The notes under the pieces were generated by a model, which worked only from the letters and a program-made list of their open reading frames with translations, did no database searches and had not been told where the DNA came from. Below, in pieces: positions 49,615 through 62,600 of a stretch of DNA of 64,000 nt. The stretch spans positions 4,892,501 to 4,956,500 of the forward strand of contig JBBBDQ010001270.1 in assembly GCA_037127315.1 (NCBI GenBank), given 5' to 3'. The stretch comes from Ascarosepion bandense (lineage: Eukaryota > Mollusca > Cephalopoda > Sepiida > Sepiidae). The position numbers and the translations under genes were made by a program. Position 1 is the stretch's first letter, and each line of letters starts with the position of its first letter.

Positions 49615-50140
49615 TCGTTAAAAAACAGCATAGTATGAATAAAAAAGATCCCAAACTGAAAAACCTTTTTTTAATCAAAATGTTTTTATCATTATTAAGA
49701 TCAAAGTAATTATTATTTTTAAAAACTTTAATCCCTTCTAACATCTTCGAAATGTCGGTAGAAAATCTTGTTTTGATTTGAGTTAGCGGGAAATGAAATT
49801 TGAGCATCAGGAAGAGACAACTGAAGTTCCTGGGACATGCAATGAGGAAGGAGAGCCTGGAGAACCTGATAGTGATTGGACAAATAGAAGGAAGGAGAGA
49901 CAGAGGAAAGCAGCGGATAACATATTTGCAGGGTCTGATCAGGTGGATGACGGAACGGGGGTTGCCAGGAGCAACAGGAGCAAACATACTAAGAGCCACA
50001 AGGGATAGGGAGAAGTGGAGAGCCATGATCGCCGACGTCCTGAAGGGACAGGGCACATAGAAGAAGAAGAAGAAGCGGGCAACCAAAATGTTACGACTGT
50101 TTACAACGGAAAACGTAATGATTACATCACCCACTTTTTT
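49615..50140 (+). repeat. Repeat D, second copy, split by LINE-A
   Basis: Colinear with 48955-49195 up to TTAGCGGG (49790). It resumes at GCGGGCAACCAAAATG (50075) and runs to CACCCACTTTTTTC. Confidence 0.85.
49791..50074 (+). mobile_element. LINE-A insertion with 5-bp target duplication
   Basis: 284 bp, severely 5'-truncated, flanked by GCGGG at 49786-49790 and 50075-50079. The paralogous repeat D at 49120 shows the empty site with one GCGGG. Its 86-codon frame (49800-50060) is intact to the stop: 'KRQLKFLGHAMRKESLENLI', 'TYLQGLIRWMTERGLPGATG', 'REKWRAMIADVLKGQGT'. The GAA-type tail is AGAAGAAGAAGAAG. Confidence 0.95.
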
Positions 50141-50141
50141 C

Positions 50142-50465
50142 AATGGATTGAGCATGTGAGCAATGATGAGGTTTTGGAAAAGATGGAAACGGAAAGAAAA
50201 TTAATAGGAAAAGTCATCTAAAGTTTCTGGGGCATGCAATGAGGAAGGAGGGCTTAGAGACCCTGATACTAACAAGCCAGATAGAGGGGAAAGAGATAGG
50301 GAAAAGCAGTGAATAATATATTTTAAGGGCCTGATCAGATGGATGACAGAACGTAGGTTGCGTGGTGTAACAGGAGAAAGCGTGCTAAGAGCCATCAGAT
50401 ATAAAGAGACATGGAAAGACATGATCGTCTACGTCCTGAAAGGACAGGGCACATAGAAGAAGAAG
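50142..50465 (+). mobile_element. LINE-A 3' fragment, second insertion
   Basis: Begins 'WIEHVSNDEVLEKMETERKL' and continues in broken frames to the conserved end GGGCACATAGAAGAAGAAG. No target duplication identified. Confidence 0.85.
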
Positions 50466-50645
50466 AAGTGTTGTTCATACTGATGGAAGATAGGGAAGTT
50501 TCTCTATGGTGAATAAAAGAGAGAACTTTGTTTTGGAAGCATTAGAATTGACGAGCCCGTCCCTACCCTATTTTATCACATATTGGAGGTCCTTTTTTAG
50601 AATAGCAACGAGGTTTACTGTTGTGGCGACTTGTGTTACCAAAGT

Positions 50646-51015
50646 TGTTATGGGGTCTCCCCTTTTTCTATGATAATGGACTCGAGTTGAGTATATATAT
50701 ACACCTCCCATAATCGGAGAATTATCGGTCTGATCCGTAAGTTACCGGGCGATACCGAAGTTACACAGAGAATACCGCGTCAGCAGACATAGTAGCTCTG
50801 AGCTCCACTTAGCCAGAATAGTATTACACGGATATACTATTTCAAGCACGGCTTCACTTTATAGACTTGTATATATCTATTCCTTACTAATCGTTTTCAG
50901 GGTTACTAACCTACGTTCCAGTTTGTATCTTTACGTTTAATATAACCTATTTTTCTATCTCAAATATCTTTTTTGTTGTTCATTATTTTGTGTGATTCTT
51001 CAAATGGAATCCACA
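50646..51015 (+). mobile_element. Solo LTR, relative of the 41052 LTR
   Basis: 370 bp, TGTTATGGGGTCTCCCC to GGAATCCACA. Imperfect target duplication AAAGT/AAATT. The final ~130 bp (..GTTACTAACC, CGTTTAATATAACC, TTTGTGTGATTCTTC..) match the 41052 element. It lacks the hairpin-rich 247-bp units. A GTATATATATACACC sequence near 50692 may be its TATA region. Confidence 0.8.
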
Positions 51016-51164
51016 AAATTTACTTTGTTAGCCTTTGCAGATTTCTTTAAACATGAATACTTTTGAAACAAATATAAGGACCATCTTGAATAGTCACACC
51101 TTTGACTTTCTGTTTATAAAATATACTAGTAATCTTTGATTACTTTCACAAAGTAAATGAAACT

Positions 51165-51685
51165 TATTTTTTATAATCGTTTCATCCCAAGCAACGCAGT
51201 ACTGCCACCGAGGAGAGCGGTGAGAAAGAGGAACCAGTTAAAGTGGGTGTCAGAGAATGAGTAAAAGAATGACGAGTGTGAAGAGAGTCACGTGATAGCA
51301 GAGTGAAAAGGGAGAAAAATAGGATATAGGGGGTGTTGGTAAAGAAAAGGATGGGGAGTCAAGGGGATAAGAGATAGCAATTGACATGACATTTAAACTC
51401 TTGGAGATTGTAGCTGTCAGAGAAGCAAGCTTACGGAAGGAAGTTCCACAGGCGGAAAGTGCGAGAAAAGAAGCTACTGGAGTAGCATTTACTTGTTTTG
51501 ATTGGAAAAGGGTGAGACCTTGTTGCCAATCTAGTTGCTCGAGTAAATTCTTGTAAAGGCGGCATCGGGGAGCTAAGCTCTTCAGAGAAGAAGCCGTGAA
51601 AATATTTGTAGAAGAGACAGAGGGAAGCCACATCCCTTCGGTGGGAAAGTGACTGGAGTCGAGTTGCCAAGTCGGGATGCACTTA
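51165..51685 (-). mobile_element. LINE-B 3' end
   Basis: Minus strand: 'HPDLATRLQSLSHRRDVASL' (from 51682), 'CLFYKYFHGFFSEELSSPMP', 'SRTFRLWNFLP', then a frame change and the 3' UTR ending at about 51165 (GGATGAAACGATTATAAAAA). 5'-truncated next to a TAC repeat. Confidence 0.88.
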
Positions 51686-51756
51686 TACTACTACTACTAC
51701 TACTACTAGTACTACTACTACTACTAGTACTACTACTACTTATAATAATAATAATA
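51686..51756. repeat. (TAC)n(TAA)n microsatellite
   Basis: TAC/ACT trinucleotides with two AGT interruptions, then five to six AAT units. Confidence 0.95.
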
Positions 51757-52602
51757 AGCAATGCACCAAATAAACATCATGGCGGATTGGTGCGGAAACT
51801 GGAGCAAATAATTTAATGAAGACGGCTCTTGTATTTAGTAGACAAGAGTAACCCCAGTATCTTTGCTGTATGATGATTTCCTCCTGATTATGAAAAGCAT
51901 TGACAAAAGCGTTGGTAATCAAACTATTTTTTGGTGTATATATGCAGAACAATCAGACGAAGCATTTAATAAGCCTTCCTAGTTTTGATGCATTGAAAAC
52001 GATATTTAGTCTGAAATGATTCCATTTCGAAAATAACGAAGAGTCATAAAAACGAAGTAAATTGGTAATTTCTAAATTAATCAAATTACAACACAGCATA
52101 CATCTTTTTTCGCCAACCGCACCATCTCGCGTCGATATCCGAATAAAACATTTGCTGCGGCACGGTGTGGGGGTATATACAAACCGACTATTAAAATCGC
52201 TATTCACTTCAGAAAAAGAAAAAAACGTTTAGTCAATTTACTGGTAACCTTGGGCTGCAGAATAGACGTGAACAAAGAGGGGGGTCCCCCGAACCATTAC
52301 GAATGAGATTATTGGTACCTTGTGAAAAAGGAAAAGATTTACTGGCATCAAAATCATTCCTGCCCATCCCAGACCGACTTGGCGAGTCTCAGGCGCAGAC
52401 CCTTCTCCAAAAGAACCATGGTTCTCGGCCATTAGTGAACAAAGATAATTAAATTAACTTCATTAATTTAGGCCTGCCAATCGGGCGATCACTCATCGAC
52501 TTTTAAAGTAACCTTCGAAATAATTAGATTTTGTTGCTTTTTATTGGACTGTGCAAGGTCAGTGGCTTTCTTTCAGTAATCAGATATATAATTCGTCACT
52601 GA
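51757..52602. other. No recognisable gene
   Basis: 850 bp of mixed sequence. Frames on the minus strand (51740-52432) carry no recognised motif and I did not find splice-flanked exons. Confidence 0.45.
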
Positions 52603-52650
52603 TTCGTATATATATATATATCTATATCTATATATATGTGTGTGTGTGTG
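52603..52650. repeat. (TA)n/(TG)n microsatellite
   Basis: Interrupted TA tract followed by TG. Confidence 0.9.
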
Positions 52651-52867
52651 CTGAAAAGTTCACCGCCTGACCCACTTTCCGAATTCTGATCAAGCCCCAG
52701 AAAGATCTTTTTAATACCCCCTTGCGTGAGTAGAGAAATTTTCATCATCATCTGGCTGCGTTGCAGTCGTCTTAAGATTGTGACAGCGTAAAACTCAAGT
52801 AACGCCTTGGGCTGTCCTCTGTTAAGTGTTGACGTTGTGAAGCGTTTTGGGCTCTGTCTAGATAAAC

Positions 52868-53110
52868 TGGGCAGGGGGCGCAGTGGAAAAATGAATAGCA
52901 GCTTGGATTGAGGAATTGGAAATCGAGTTCGAATCCAGTCGAGTTCATCACATTCTAATACCATGTCTAATGCCATTTGGAAGAGTATGAATCCATATCT
53001 TTTACCCTCAGCTATGGATAAATAGCAGGACAGACTGGGTTTTATAGCCTTGGGTGGTAACCAGTCTAGGAAAAAAATCTCTAATTTCAAAACTAGCCTG
53101 GAAGTGGAAT
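52868..53110 (+). mobile_element. SINE-S copy, plus orientation
   Basis: Head GGGGCGCAGTGGAAAAATGA.., B-box GAGTTCGAATCCAG, body ACAGACTGGGTTTTATAGCC and GGTAACCAGTCTAGG. The end is diverged, and the tail CTGACTGACT is missing. The 184-codon minus frame across it is antisense noise. Confidence 0.78.
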
Positions 53111-53474
53111 CCGGTTTTGCATAAACACCCCTACCTCTAAAAAATGACAAGTTACAAAAGCATCGACGAAAACGAACCAGCTTAGAACAGGGTGCGATGG
53201 CGAGGGGTCGTCGATGGCCTGTGTTACATTGACAGAGATGGACTAAGAGATAACCTGGGCGTTGAGCCCTTTATTGAGTACGGAGGTGTTGCCATTTGCT
53301 TTTTCTCACCTTTTTCCTTTTCTTTTGTTCGGAATTCATTCTTGTCTAGGGTGCTAGGTCTCCTGGTATGGTGTCTGTTGGTCATGCCAACAAAGTATTC
53401 GTTTATTTAGCATATATATTTTTAAAATCTTTTAATTCTTAATTATTATTAATTCTAGGTCTCTAGATTTTAAT
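53111..53474. other. No recognisable gene
   Basis: GC-moderate region upstream of LINE-A. It may contain some LINE-A 5' leader, but no other copy reaches this far for comparison. Confidence 0.4.
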
Positions 53475-53749
53475 TTCTTTAGGGCCACGTAATCACGATG
53501 GAGAAGGCAACAGGATACCACTCTACTATCTATCTATCATAGCTGTACAACATAAATATATGAAACCTAACGGCGTGAAGGGGTTGCTTCCAACTCCTCG
53601 CCCGGTAAGGACGGACATGGGCAACAGGTGTCACCTGACCATCATCCGGCGATTGTTGGCACCAACGGCGTAAAGGGGACGCTTTTTCCCAAAAGGAAAG
53701 ACGTGAGCAACAGGTGTCTCTGGACCGTTATCCTGCGACTGTGAACAAT

Positions 53750-54500
53750 AAAGAAAGAATTATCTTGGGGACATGGAACCTCAGGACGCTCAACAACTGT
53801 GGACAACTAGAGAATGTTAAGCAGGAAATGAACAGACTGAACATCAATATTCTGGGCATGTGCGAAACCAGATGACCAAACAATGCAGACTTCAGCAGCG
53901 AAAACCACAGGATAATATACGCAGGAGGTAAAAATAACGAAAAAGAAGTTGGCTTAATACTGGACAAAGAAATGAAGAAACGCGTTCTTGGATACTGCCA
54001 GTTGTCTGAAAGAGTTCTCCTGGTAAAATGAAAGGGAGACCGTTCAACATAGCAATTGTAGCTGTCTATGCACCAATAACGCAAAGCACTAAAGAAGAAA
54101 TAGAATCTTTTTAATCCACTCTAGACAATGCCAAGGCTCAATGTAAAAGCAAAAAAATTAGAATCATCATGGGAAATTTGAATGTCAAAGTAGGCAAGGA
54201 GAGGGAAAGTATGACAACTGACATCCGCAAAGAACGAGAAGAAAATGGGTCCAATGATGCACAGAAAATGATCAGGTAATAACTGACACCTGGTTTCAAG
54301 AACAGCCACGAGGTCTGTAAACATGGAGGCGCCCAGGAGGCGACACGAAAAACCAGATAGACTACATAACCATAAACAGAAGATTCAGAAACGCTGTGGT
54401 TCAATGCAGGCGCCAACTGTGGAAGCGACCACGTCGGAATCATCTGCAAACTAAAGGTGAAATTCCGAAGATTGAAGAAGCCTAGTGCAGCAGCAAAACT
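53750..54500 (+). pseudogene. LINE-A APE-type endonuclease
   Basis: 'LGTWNLRTLNNCGQLENVKQ' (about 53764-53825), 'INILGMCETR' with the catalytic Glu (about 53843-53872), 'FNIAIVAVYAPIT' (about 54042-54080), 'IIMGNLNVKVGKE' (about 54163-54200). The last is normally 'GD.N.KVG', so the catalytic Asp reads Asn here. Stops and shifts separate the blocks. Confidence 0.82.
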
Positions 54501-54514
54501 AAAATACAACACGC

Positions 54515-55075
54515 GTGAATGACCTCAGCCTACAGAAAAAATACACTAGCAGCGTGAAAATCCAATATGATGAAAAAGTTGGAAAAGGACAATCAAAATG
54601 GGGCTCACTCAAGGAAGTGAGAGTGACATCAGCAAACAACATTGCCCCAAAGGAAATCAGTCGCAGAAGAAAAAACAAGTGGATGACTGAAGAGATCCTC
54701 GATATGATGCAATGAAGGCAGAAAATGATATCAAGACATGGAATGGAGTACAGGGAACTACATATGGAAATAAGAAGCAAATACAGACAGACTAAAGAGG
54801 AATGGCTCAATGACAAAAGTGCAGAAGTAGAAAGACTGAACAGGCATAATAAAGCAGACGTGCATAAAGAAATAAAAGAACTGACAGGAAAAAGAACCTG
54901 CTCTTCAACAGGATCAAAATCAAAGGATGGAACAATCATATTGGGGAAAGAGGAAATACTCCAGCGATGGGAAGAATATATTAAAGATCTTTTCCACGAC
55001 AAGAGAGAGCAACTGATAACACACAAACATGAGGACGGACCGGAAATATTAAAGTGTAGAATCTGCAATAGCTAA
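54515..55075 (+). pseudogene. LINE-A endonuclease-RT linker
   Basis: Two frames: 54515-54715, '..NIAPKEISRRRKNKWMTEEI', and 54725-55075, 'KSKDGTIILGKEEILQRWEE', 'YIKDLFHDKRE'. The 'G.I..KEEIL.RW.EY..DLF' block is a standard pre-RT signature of APE LINEs. Confidence 0.8.
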
Positions 55076-55960
55076 ACTGAACAGAAACAGAGCAGTGGGA
55101 CCAGACGGCATAGTCATAGAGTTGCTGATAGCCCTGGAAGAAATTGGTATAGAGAAAATTACAGAAATATTGAATAAAATGTATAATAGTGAGGTAATAC
55201 CAGATGACCTCAGCAAGTCGATCTTCACAGCACTACCTAAGAAGCCAGGAGGAAACGAGTGCGAACTCCACAGAATCATCAGTTTAATGAGCCATATAAC
55301 AAAACTGATCGTCCGAATCCTGATGAATCGAGCGAGAAGCAAAATCAGGCCAGAGATAGGACAAGAACAGCGCGGTTTCGTCAAAGACCCTGGAACAAGG
55401 AACGCTATATGATAAAAATGCTCTCTGAAAGGGCAATACAAACGAAGAAGGACTTGAACCTATGTTTTATTGATTACGCAAAGGTGTTTGACAAAATATG
55501 CTACAAAGAATTGATGGAGATACTTGGCAGCCTCGACATATTTGGGAAACACCTAAGAGTAATCAAGAATCTCTATTGGCAGCAAAGTGTCTGCATACGA
55601 ACAGGTAATGAATTCAGCAGATATACAAAAATTGAAATTGGCTTAAGACACAGATGAGTCTTTTCATCGGAACTATTCAACTTGTACAACGAGACTATTT
55701 TGAGAACCTTAGAAGTTATGCCAGGTTTCTATCATTGGAGGCCACCTTTTAAACAATATAAGGTACGCAAATGATATAGGGCTGATAGCAGACACAGAAA
55801 GGAAACTACAAGACCACCTACAGAAGGTAGCTGAAGAGAGTGAGAAGAAAGGACAACAAATAAAATGCAAGAAAAACGAATGCAGCCCAAATTGCCAAAT
55901 ACAGGTGGGGTATACTAAAACCAAGCAGGTACAAAATTTGAATACCTGGGAAGTGTTCTA
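55076..55960 (+). pseudogene. LINE-A reverse transcriptase
   Basis: 'AKLNRNRAVGPDGIVIELL' (about 55072-55128), 'LHRIISLMSHITKLIVRILM' (about 55266-55325), 'IGQEQRGFVKDPGTRNAI', a frameshift near 55410, 'LCFIDYAKVFDKICYKEL' with the first catalytic Asp (about 55460-55512), 'GLRHR' stop for 'GVRQGC', and 'RYANDIGLIADTE' (about 55760-55798). The YADD box reads YAND, which removes a metal-binding Asp. Confidence 0.86.
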
Positions 55961-56005
55961 ACAGAAGACGGAAAGTGCGACACAGAGATACGAAGGCGAA
56001 TTGGC

Positions 56006-56389
56006 ATGGCGAAGGAAGCATTCCAGAAGTTGAGTAAAGTATTAAGAAACAAGACAATTTCACTAGAAACAAAGAAGAGAGTACTGGATTGCTATGTGAT
56101 GTTGGTTCTTAAATATAACAGTGAATGCTGGACAATATCTTCGAAGATGAAGGAAAATTTTGAAGTAGGTCAAATGTGGTTCTACAAAAGCATGCTGCGA
56201 GTATCATGGACCGAGCATGTGAGCAATGATGAGGTTTTGGAAAGGATGGAAACGAAAAGGAAATTAATACTGAGCATCAGGAAGAGACAGCTAAAATTCC
56301 TAGGATGTGCAATGAGGAAGGAGGGCTTGGAGAACCTGATACTAACAGAACAGATAGAGGAAAAAGATACAGGGGAAAGTAGCGGATAA
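56006..56389 (+). pseudogene. LINE-A C-terminal domain (127 codons)
   Basis: 'MAKEAFQKLSKVLRNKTISL', 'KRVLDCYVMLVLKYNSECWT', 'VSNDEVLERMETKRKLILSI' and 'RKRQLKFLGCAMRKEGLENL' form one open frame, ending in a frameshift at 'EEKDTGESSG'. The remaining C-terminus continues out of frame to about 56520. Confidence 0.85.
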
Positions 56390-56571
56390 CATATTTGAAG
56401 GACCTAATCAGGTGGATGACGGAAAGAGGGTTGCGTGCTGCAACAGGAGAAAACTTGCTAAGAGTTTCCAGGGATAGGGAGATGTGGAAAGCCATGATCA
56501 CCTACGTCCTGAAAGGACAGGTTACATAAAAGAATAAGTACCATGTTATGATTATTAGAATAATATAAGAC

Positions 56572-59500
56572 TATTACCATTATGATTGAAGTTAATAAAT
56601 TGAAATTAATATGATTGAAGTTAATATGATATTAGTTAATAATTAAAGAGGTTTTATATGATTGAAGTTTATATGATAATAAGTTAATAATTAAGTTAAT
56701 ATGATTGAAGTTAATATAAATAATAAGTTAATAATTAGGATTAATATGATTAGAAGTTATAAATATTAAAGTTAATAGTGAAGTTTATATGATTGAAGTT
56801 AATATAATGTAGTTAATAATTGAGATTAATATGATTAAAAGTTCTGTAGTAAGTTAATAGTGAAGTTAACTATAGTTAAAAAATTAATATGATAATAAGT
56901 TAATAATTGAAGTTAATATGATTGATTTATATGATAATAAGTTAATGATTGAAGTTTATATGATTGAAGTTAATATGATAACAAGATTAATAATTGAAGT
57001 TAATAAATTGAAGTTAATATGATAATAGTTATATAATAATTGAAAATTATATAGTTAGAGGGTATACCGATAATAATTAATAATTGAAGTTAATATGATT
57101 GAAGTTTATATGATAATAAGTTAATAATTGAAGTTTGTAATTGATTATTATTAATATACAATTCTAATAGTCAAGTTAATATGATTGGAAGTTGTATGAT
57201 AATAAATTTAATAATTGAAGTTATGTAGTTGAAGTTAATATGATAATAAGTTAATAATTGAAGTTAATATGATTAGAAGTTTATATGATAATAGGATTAA
57301 TAAATTAATTAATATAGTTAATTTATATGATAATAAGTTAATTGAGTTTAAAGTTGAAGTTAATATGATAATAAGTTAATGGTGAATAATAATTGAAAGT
57401 TAACATGACTAATGATTAATAGTGGGGTTAATATATGATTGATTAATATCTGATAATAAGTTAATGATGCAATTAATATGATTGAAGTTTATATGATAAT
57501 GAGTTAATATTGAAGTTAATATGATTGAAGTTTATATGATAATAAGTTAATAATTAAAATTCATATGATTGGAGGTTATATGATAATAGTTAATAAAATT
57601 GAAGTTAATATGATTGATTAATATGATAATAAGTTAATAATTGAAGTTAATATGATTGAAGTTTATATGATAATAAATTTAATAATTAAATTAATATAAT
57701 TCAATTTATATGATAATAAAATTAATAATTGAAGTTTATATGATCAATTAATATGATAACAAAGTTAATAATTGAAGTTAATATGATTGAGTTAATATGA
57801 TAAAAGTTAATAATTAAGTTAATATGATTGATTAATACAAATGTGAACTAATAATTGAAGTTAATAAGTTGAAGTTAATTCAAGTAATAAGGTTAATAAA
57901 TTAAGTTAATATGATAATAAGTTAATAATTAAGTTAATATGATTGATTTATATGATAATAAGTTAATAATTGAGATTAATATGATTGAAGTTAATATGAT
58001 AATGAGTTAATAATTGAAGTTAATATGATTGAATTAAAGTTTATATGATAATAAGTTAATAATTGAGTTAAATATGATTGGAGATTAATATAAATAATAA
58101 AGTTAATAATTAAGATTAATATGATTAAAGTTAATATGATAATATAAATTAATAAATTAGGCTATTATGATAATAAGTTAATAATTGAAGTTAATATGAA
58201 TTTAAGTTTATATGATAAAAAGTTAATAATTGAAGTTAATATAGTTAAGTTAATATGATAAAGTTAATAATTGAAGTTAATATGATTGATCAGGATTAAT
58301 ATGTTAATAAGTTAATAATAAGTTAATATGATTAAAGCTAATATGATAATAAGTTAATAATTGAAGTAATATGATTGAAGTTAATATGATATCATTAAGT
58401 TAATAATTGAAGTTAATATGATTGAAGTTAATATGATAATAAGTTAATGTAATTGAAGTTAATATGATTGAAGTTTATATGATAATAAGTTAATAATTGA
58501 AGTTAATATGATTGAAGTTAATATGGATAATAAGTTAATAATTGAAGTTAATATGATTGAAGTTAATATGATAATAAGTTAATAATTGAAGTTAATATGA
58601 TTGAAGTTAATATGATAATAAGTTAAAAATTGAAGTTAATATGATTGAAGTTAATATGATAATAAGTTAATAATTGAAGTTAATATGATTGAAGTTAATA
58701 TGATAATAAAGTAATGAATGAGAAGCATATGATTTAGTTATATGATAATAAGTTAATAATTGAAGTTAATATGATTGAAGTTAATATGATAATAAGTTAA
58801 TAATTTGAAGTTAATATGATTGAAGTTAATATGGATAATAAGTTAATAATTGAAGTTAATATGATTGAAGTTAATATGATAATAAGTTAATAATTGAAGT
58901 TAATATGATTGAAGTTAATATGATAAGTTAATAATTGAAGTTAATATGATTGAAGTTAATATGATAATAAGTTAATAATTGAAGTTAATATGATTGAAGT
59001 TAATATGATAATAAGTTAATAATTGAAGTTAATATGATTGAAGTTAATATGATAATAAGTTAATAAATTAAGTTAATATGATAATAAGTTAATAATTGAA
59101 GTTAATATGATTTAAAGTTTATATGATAAAAAGTTAATAATTGAAGTTAATATGATTGAAGTTAATATGATAAAAAGTTAACAATTGAAGTTAACATGAT
59201 TGAAGTTAATATGATAAAAAGTTAATAATTGAAGTTAATATGATTGAAGTTATTTATGATAATAAGTTAATAATTGAAGTTAATATGATTGAAGTTAATA
59301 TGATAATAAGTTAATAAATTGAAGTTAATATGATTGAAGTTAATATGATAATAAGTTAATAATTGAAGTTAATATGATTGAAGTTAATATGATAATAAGT
59401 TAATAATTGAAGTTAATATGATTGAAGTTTATATGATAATAAGTTAATAATTGAAGTTAATATGATTGAAGTTTATATGATAATAAGTTAATAATTGAAG

Positions 59501-62500
59501 TTAATATGATTGAAGTTAATATGATAATAAGTTATATAATAATTGAAGTTAATATGATTGAAGACAAGGATAATAAAGTTAATAATTGGAAGTTAATATG
59601 ATTGAAGTTATTAAGTGATAATAAGTTAATAATTGTAGTTAATATGATTGAAGTTAATATGATAATAAGTTAATAATTGAAGTTAATATGATTGAAGTTA
59701 ATATGATAATAAGTTAATAATTGTATTAATATGATTAAAGTTAATATGACAATAAGTTAATAATTAGTTAATATGATTGGGGTTAATATGATACGTTAAT
59801 AATTGAAGAATATGATTGGAAGTTAATATGATACAAGTTAATAATTGAAGTATTTATCAAAGCCATTATGATAATAAGTTAATAATTGAAGTTAATATGA
59901 TTGAAGTTAATATATAATAAGTTAATAATTGAAGTTAGCATATCGAAGTTAATATGATAATAAGTTAATAATTGAAGTTAATACATTGAAGTTAATATGA
60001 TAATAAGTTAATAACTAGTTAATATGATTGAAGTTAATATGATAATAAGTTGCAATAATTGAAGTTAATATGATTGCAGTTTATATGATAATGTTACCAA
60101 ATTAAGTTAATATGATAATAAGTTAATAATTGAAGTTAATATGATTGAAGTTAATATGATAATAAGTTAATAATTGAAGTTAATATGATTGAAGTTGACA
60201 TGATAATAAGTTAATAATTGAAGTTAACATGATTGAAGTTAATACGATAATAAGTTAATAATTGAAGTTAATATGATTGAAGTTTATATGATAATAAAGC
60301 TTATAATTGAAGTTAATATGATTGAAGTTAATATGATAATAAGTTAATAATTGAAGTTAATATGATTGAAGTTAATATGATAATAAGTTAATAAATTAAG
60401 TTAATATGATAATAAGTTAATAATTGAAGTTAATATGATTGGTTAATATGATAATAAGTTAACATCAGGTTGTTATTGCGATTTTGAAGTTAATATGATA
60501 ATAAGTTAATAATTTAAGTTAATATGAAAATAAGTTAATAAATTGAAGTTAATATGATTGAAGTTAATATGATAATAAGTTAATAATTAAAGTTAATATG
60601 ATTGAAGTTTATATGATAATAAGTTAATAAATTAAGTTAATATGATAATAAGTTAATAATTGAAGTTAATATGATTGAAGTAATATGACAAGTTAATAAT
60701 TGAAGTTATTAAGTGATTGAAGTTTATATGATAATAAGTTAATAATTGAAGTTAATACATTGAAGTTTATATGATAATAAGTTAATAAATTGGTTAATAT
60801 GATAATAAGTTAATAATTGAAGTTAATATGATTGAAGTTAATATGATAATAAGTTAATAATTGAAGTTAATATGATTGAAGTTAATATGATAACGGTTAA
60901 TAATTGAAGTTAATATGATTGAAGTTAATATGATAATAAGTTAATAATTGGTTAATATGATTTAAAGTTAATATGGATAATAAGTTAAATAATTGAAGTT
61001 AATATGATTGAAGTTAATACATAATAAGTTAATAACAAAGCAATATGATTGAAGTTTATATGATAATAAGTTAATCGTTAATATGATAATAAGTTAATAA
61101 TTGAAGTTAATATGATTGAAGTTAATATGATAATAAGTTAATAATTGAAGTTATCATGATTGAAGTTAATATGACAATAAGTTAATAATTGAAGTTAATA
61201 TGATTGAAGTTAATATGATAATAAGTTAATAATTGAAGTTATGATTGAAGTTTATATGATAATAAGTTAATAATTGAAGTTAATATGATTGAAGTTACTT
61301 ATGATAATAAGTTAATAATTGAAGTTAATAAGATTGAAGTTAATATGATAATAAGTTAATAAATTCTTTGCTTAATATGATAATAAGTTAATAAATTGAA
61401 GTTAATATGATTGAAGTTTATACATACTATTAATAATTGAAGTTATCATATCAATAATATGATAAGAAGTTAATAAATTAAGTTAATAGATAATAAGTTA
61501 ATAATTGAAGTTAATATGATTGAAGTTAATATGATAATAAGTTAATAATTGAAGTTAATATGATTGAAGTTAATATGATAATAAGTTAATAAATGTTTAA
61601 TATGATAATAAGTTAATAATTGAAGTTAATATGATTGAAGTTAATATGATAATAAGTTAATAATTGAAGAATATGATTGAAGATAATATGATAAGTTAAT
61701 AATTGAAGTTAATATGATTGAAGTTTATATGATAATAAGTTAATAATTGAAGTTAATATGATTGAAGTTAATATGATAATAAGTTAATAATTGAAGTTAA
61801 TATGATTGAAGATAAATATGATAAGAACAACGAAGTTAATATGATTGAAGTTTATATGATAGTCAGTTATTAATTGAAGTTAATATGATTGGAAGTTTAT
61901 ATGATAATAAGTTAATAAATTAAGTTAATATGATAATAAGTTAATAATTGAAGTTAATATGATTGAAGTTAATATGATAAGAAGTTAATAATTGAAGTTA
62001 ATATGATTGAAGTTAATATGATAATAAGTTAATAATTGAAGTTAATATGATTAAAGTTTACATGATAATAAGCACTAAAGTTAATATGATTAAAAGTTTA
62101 TATGATAATAAGTTAATAAAATTAAGTTAATATGATAATAAGTTAATAATTGAAGTAATACATTGAAGTTTATATGATAATAAGTTAATAATTGAAGTTA
62201 ATATGATTGAAGTTAATATGATAATAAGTTAATAATTGAAGTTAATATGATTGAAGTTAATATGATAATAAGTTAATAAATTAAGTTAATATGATAAATA
62301 AGTTAATAATTGAAGTTAATATGATTAAAGTTTATATGATAATAAGTTAATAAATTAACTTAATATGATAATAAGTTAATAATTGAAGTTAATATGATTG
62401 AAGTTAATATGATAATAAGTTAATAATTGAAGTTAATATGATTGAAGTTTATATGATAATAAGTTAATAAATTAAGTTAATATTATAATAAGTTAATAAT

Positions 62501-62600
62501 TGAAGTTAATATGATTGAAGTTAATATGATAAGTTAATAATTGAAGTTAATATGATTGAAGTTAATAATATAATGCTATTACCATTATGATTAAAGTTAA
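56572..62600 (+). repeat. 44-bp AT-rich satellite array, almost cytosine-free on this strand
   Basis: About 6.0 kb of a 44-bp unit made of GAAGTTAATATGAT plus AATAAGTTAATAATT plus GAAGTTAATATGATT, with period 44 shown at 58571 and 58615. Roughly 135 units. The plus strand has G but nearly no C over long stretches. The first ~1.7 kb is irregular; the rest is mostly regular, with scattered indels and short foreign inserts (for example near 59575, 60465, 61370). Both ends carry CTATTACCATTATGATT (56571 and 62576). All frames contain TAA or TGA. Confidence 0.97.

Larger units (their letters stand above)
53475..56535 (+). mobile_element. LINE-A, nearly full-length decayed copy
   Basis: About 3.06 kb with endonuclease, linker, RT and C-terminal domains in order on the plus strand, ending GGACAGGTTACATAAAAGAA at the position of the usual GGCACATAGAAGAAG tail. 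At least six frameshifts and stops. The layout resembles RTE/BovB-type or other APE LINEs of the kind often annotated as 'craniofacial development protein 2-like'. The clade is not certain. Confidence 0.88.

Noticed and set aside
49610..50155. 181-codon minus-strand frame
   Set aside because: It runs antisense through repeat D and a LINE-A insertion whose plus-strand coding is clear, so it cannot be a conserved gene.
52596..53150. 184-codon minus-strand frame
   Set aside because: Crosses a SINE-S copy and a TA/TG microsatellite. No domain seen.
54499..55068. 189-codon minus-strand frame
   Set aside because: Antisense to the LINE-A linker region; low-complexity Ser/Leu/Phe content reflects purine-rich coding on the plus strand.
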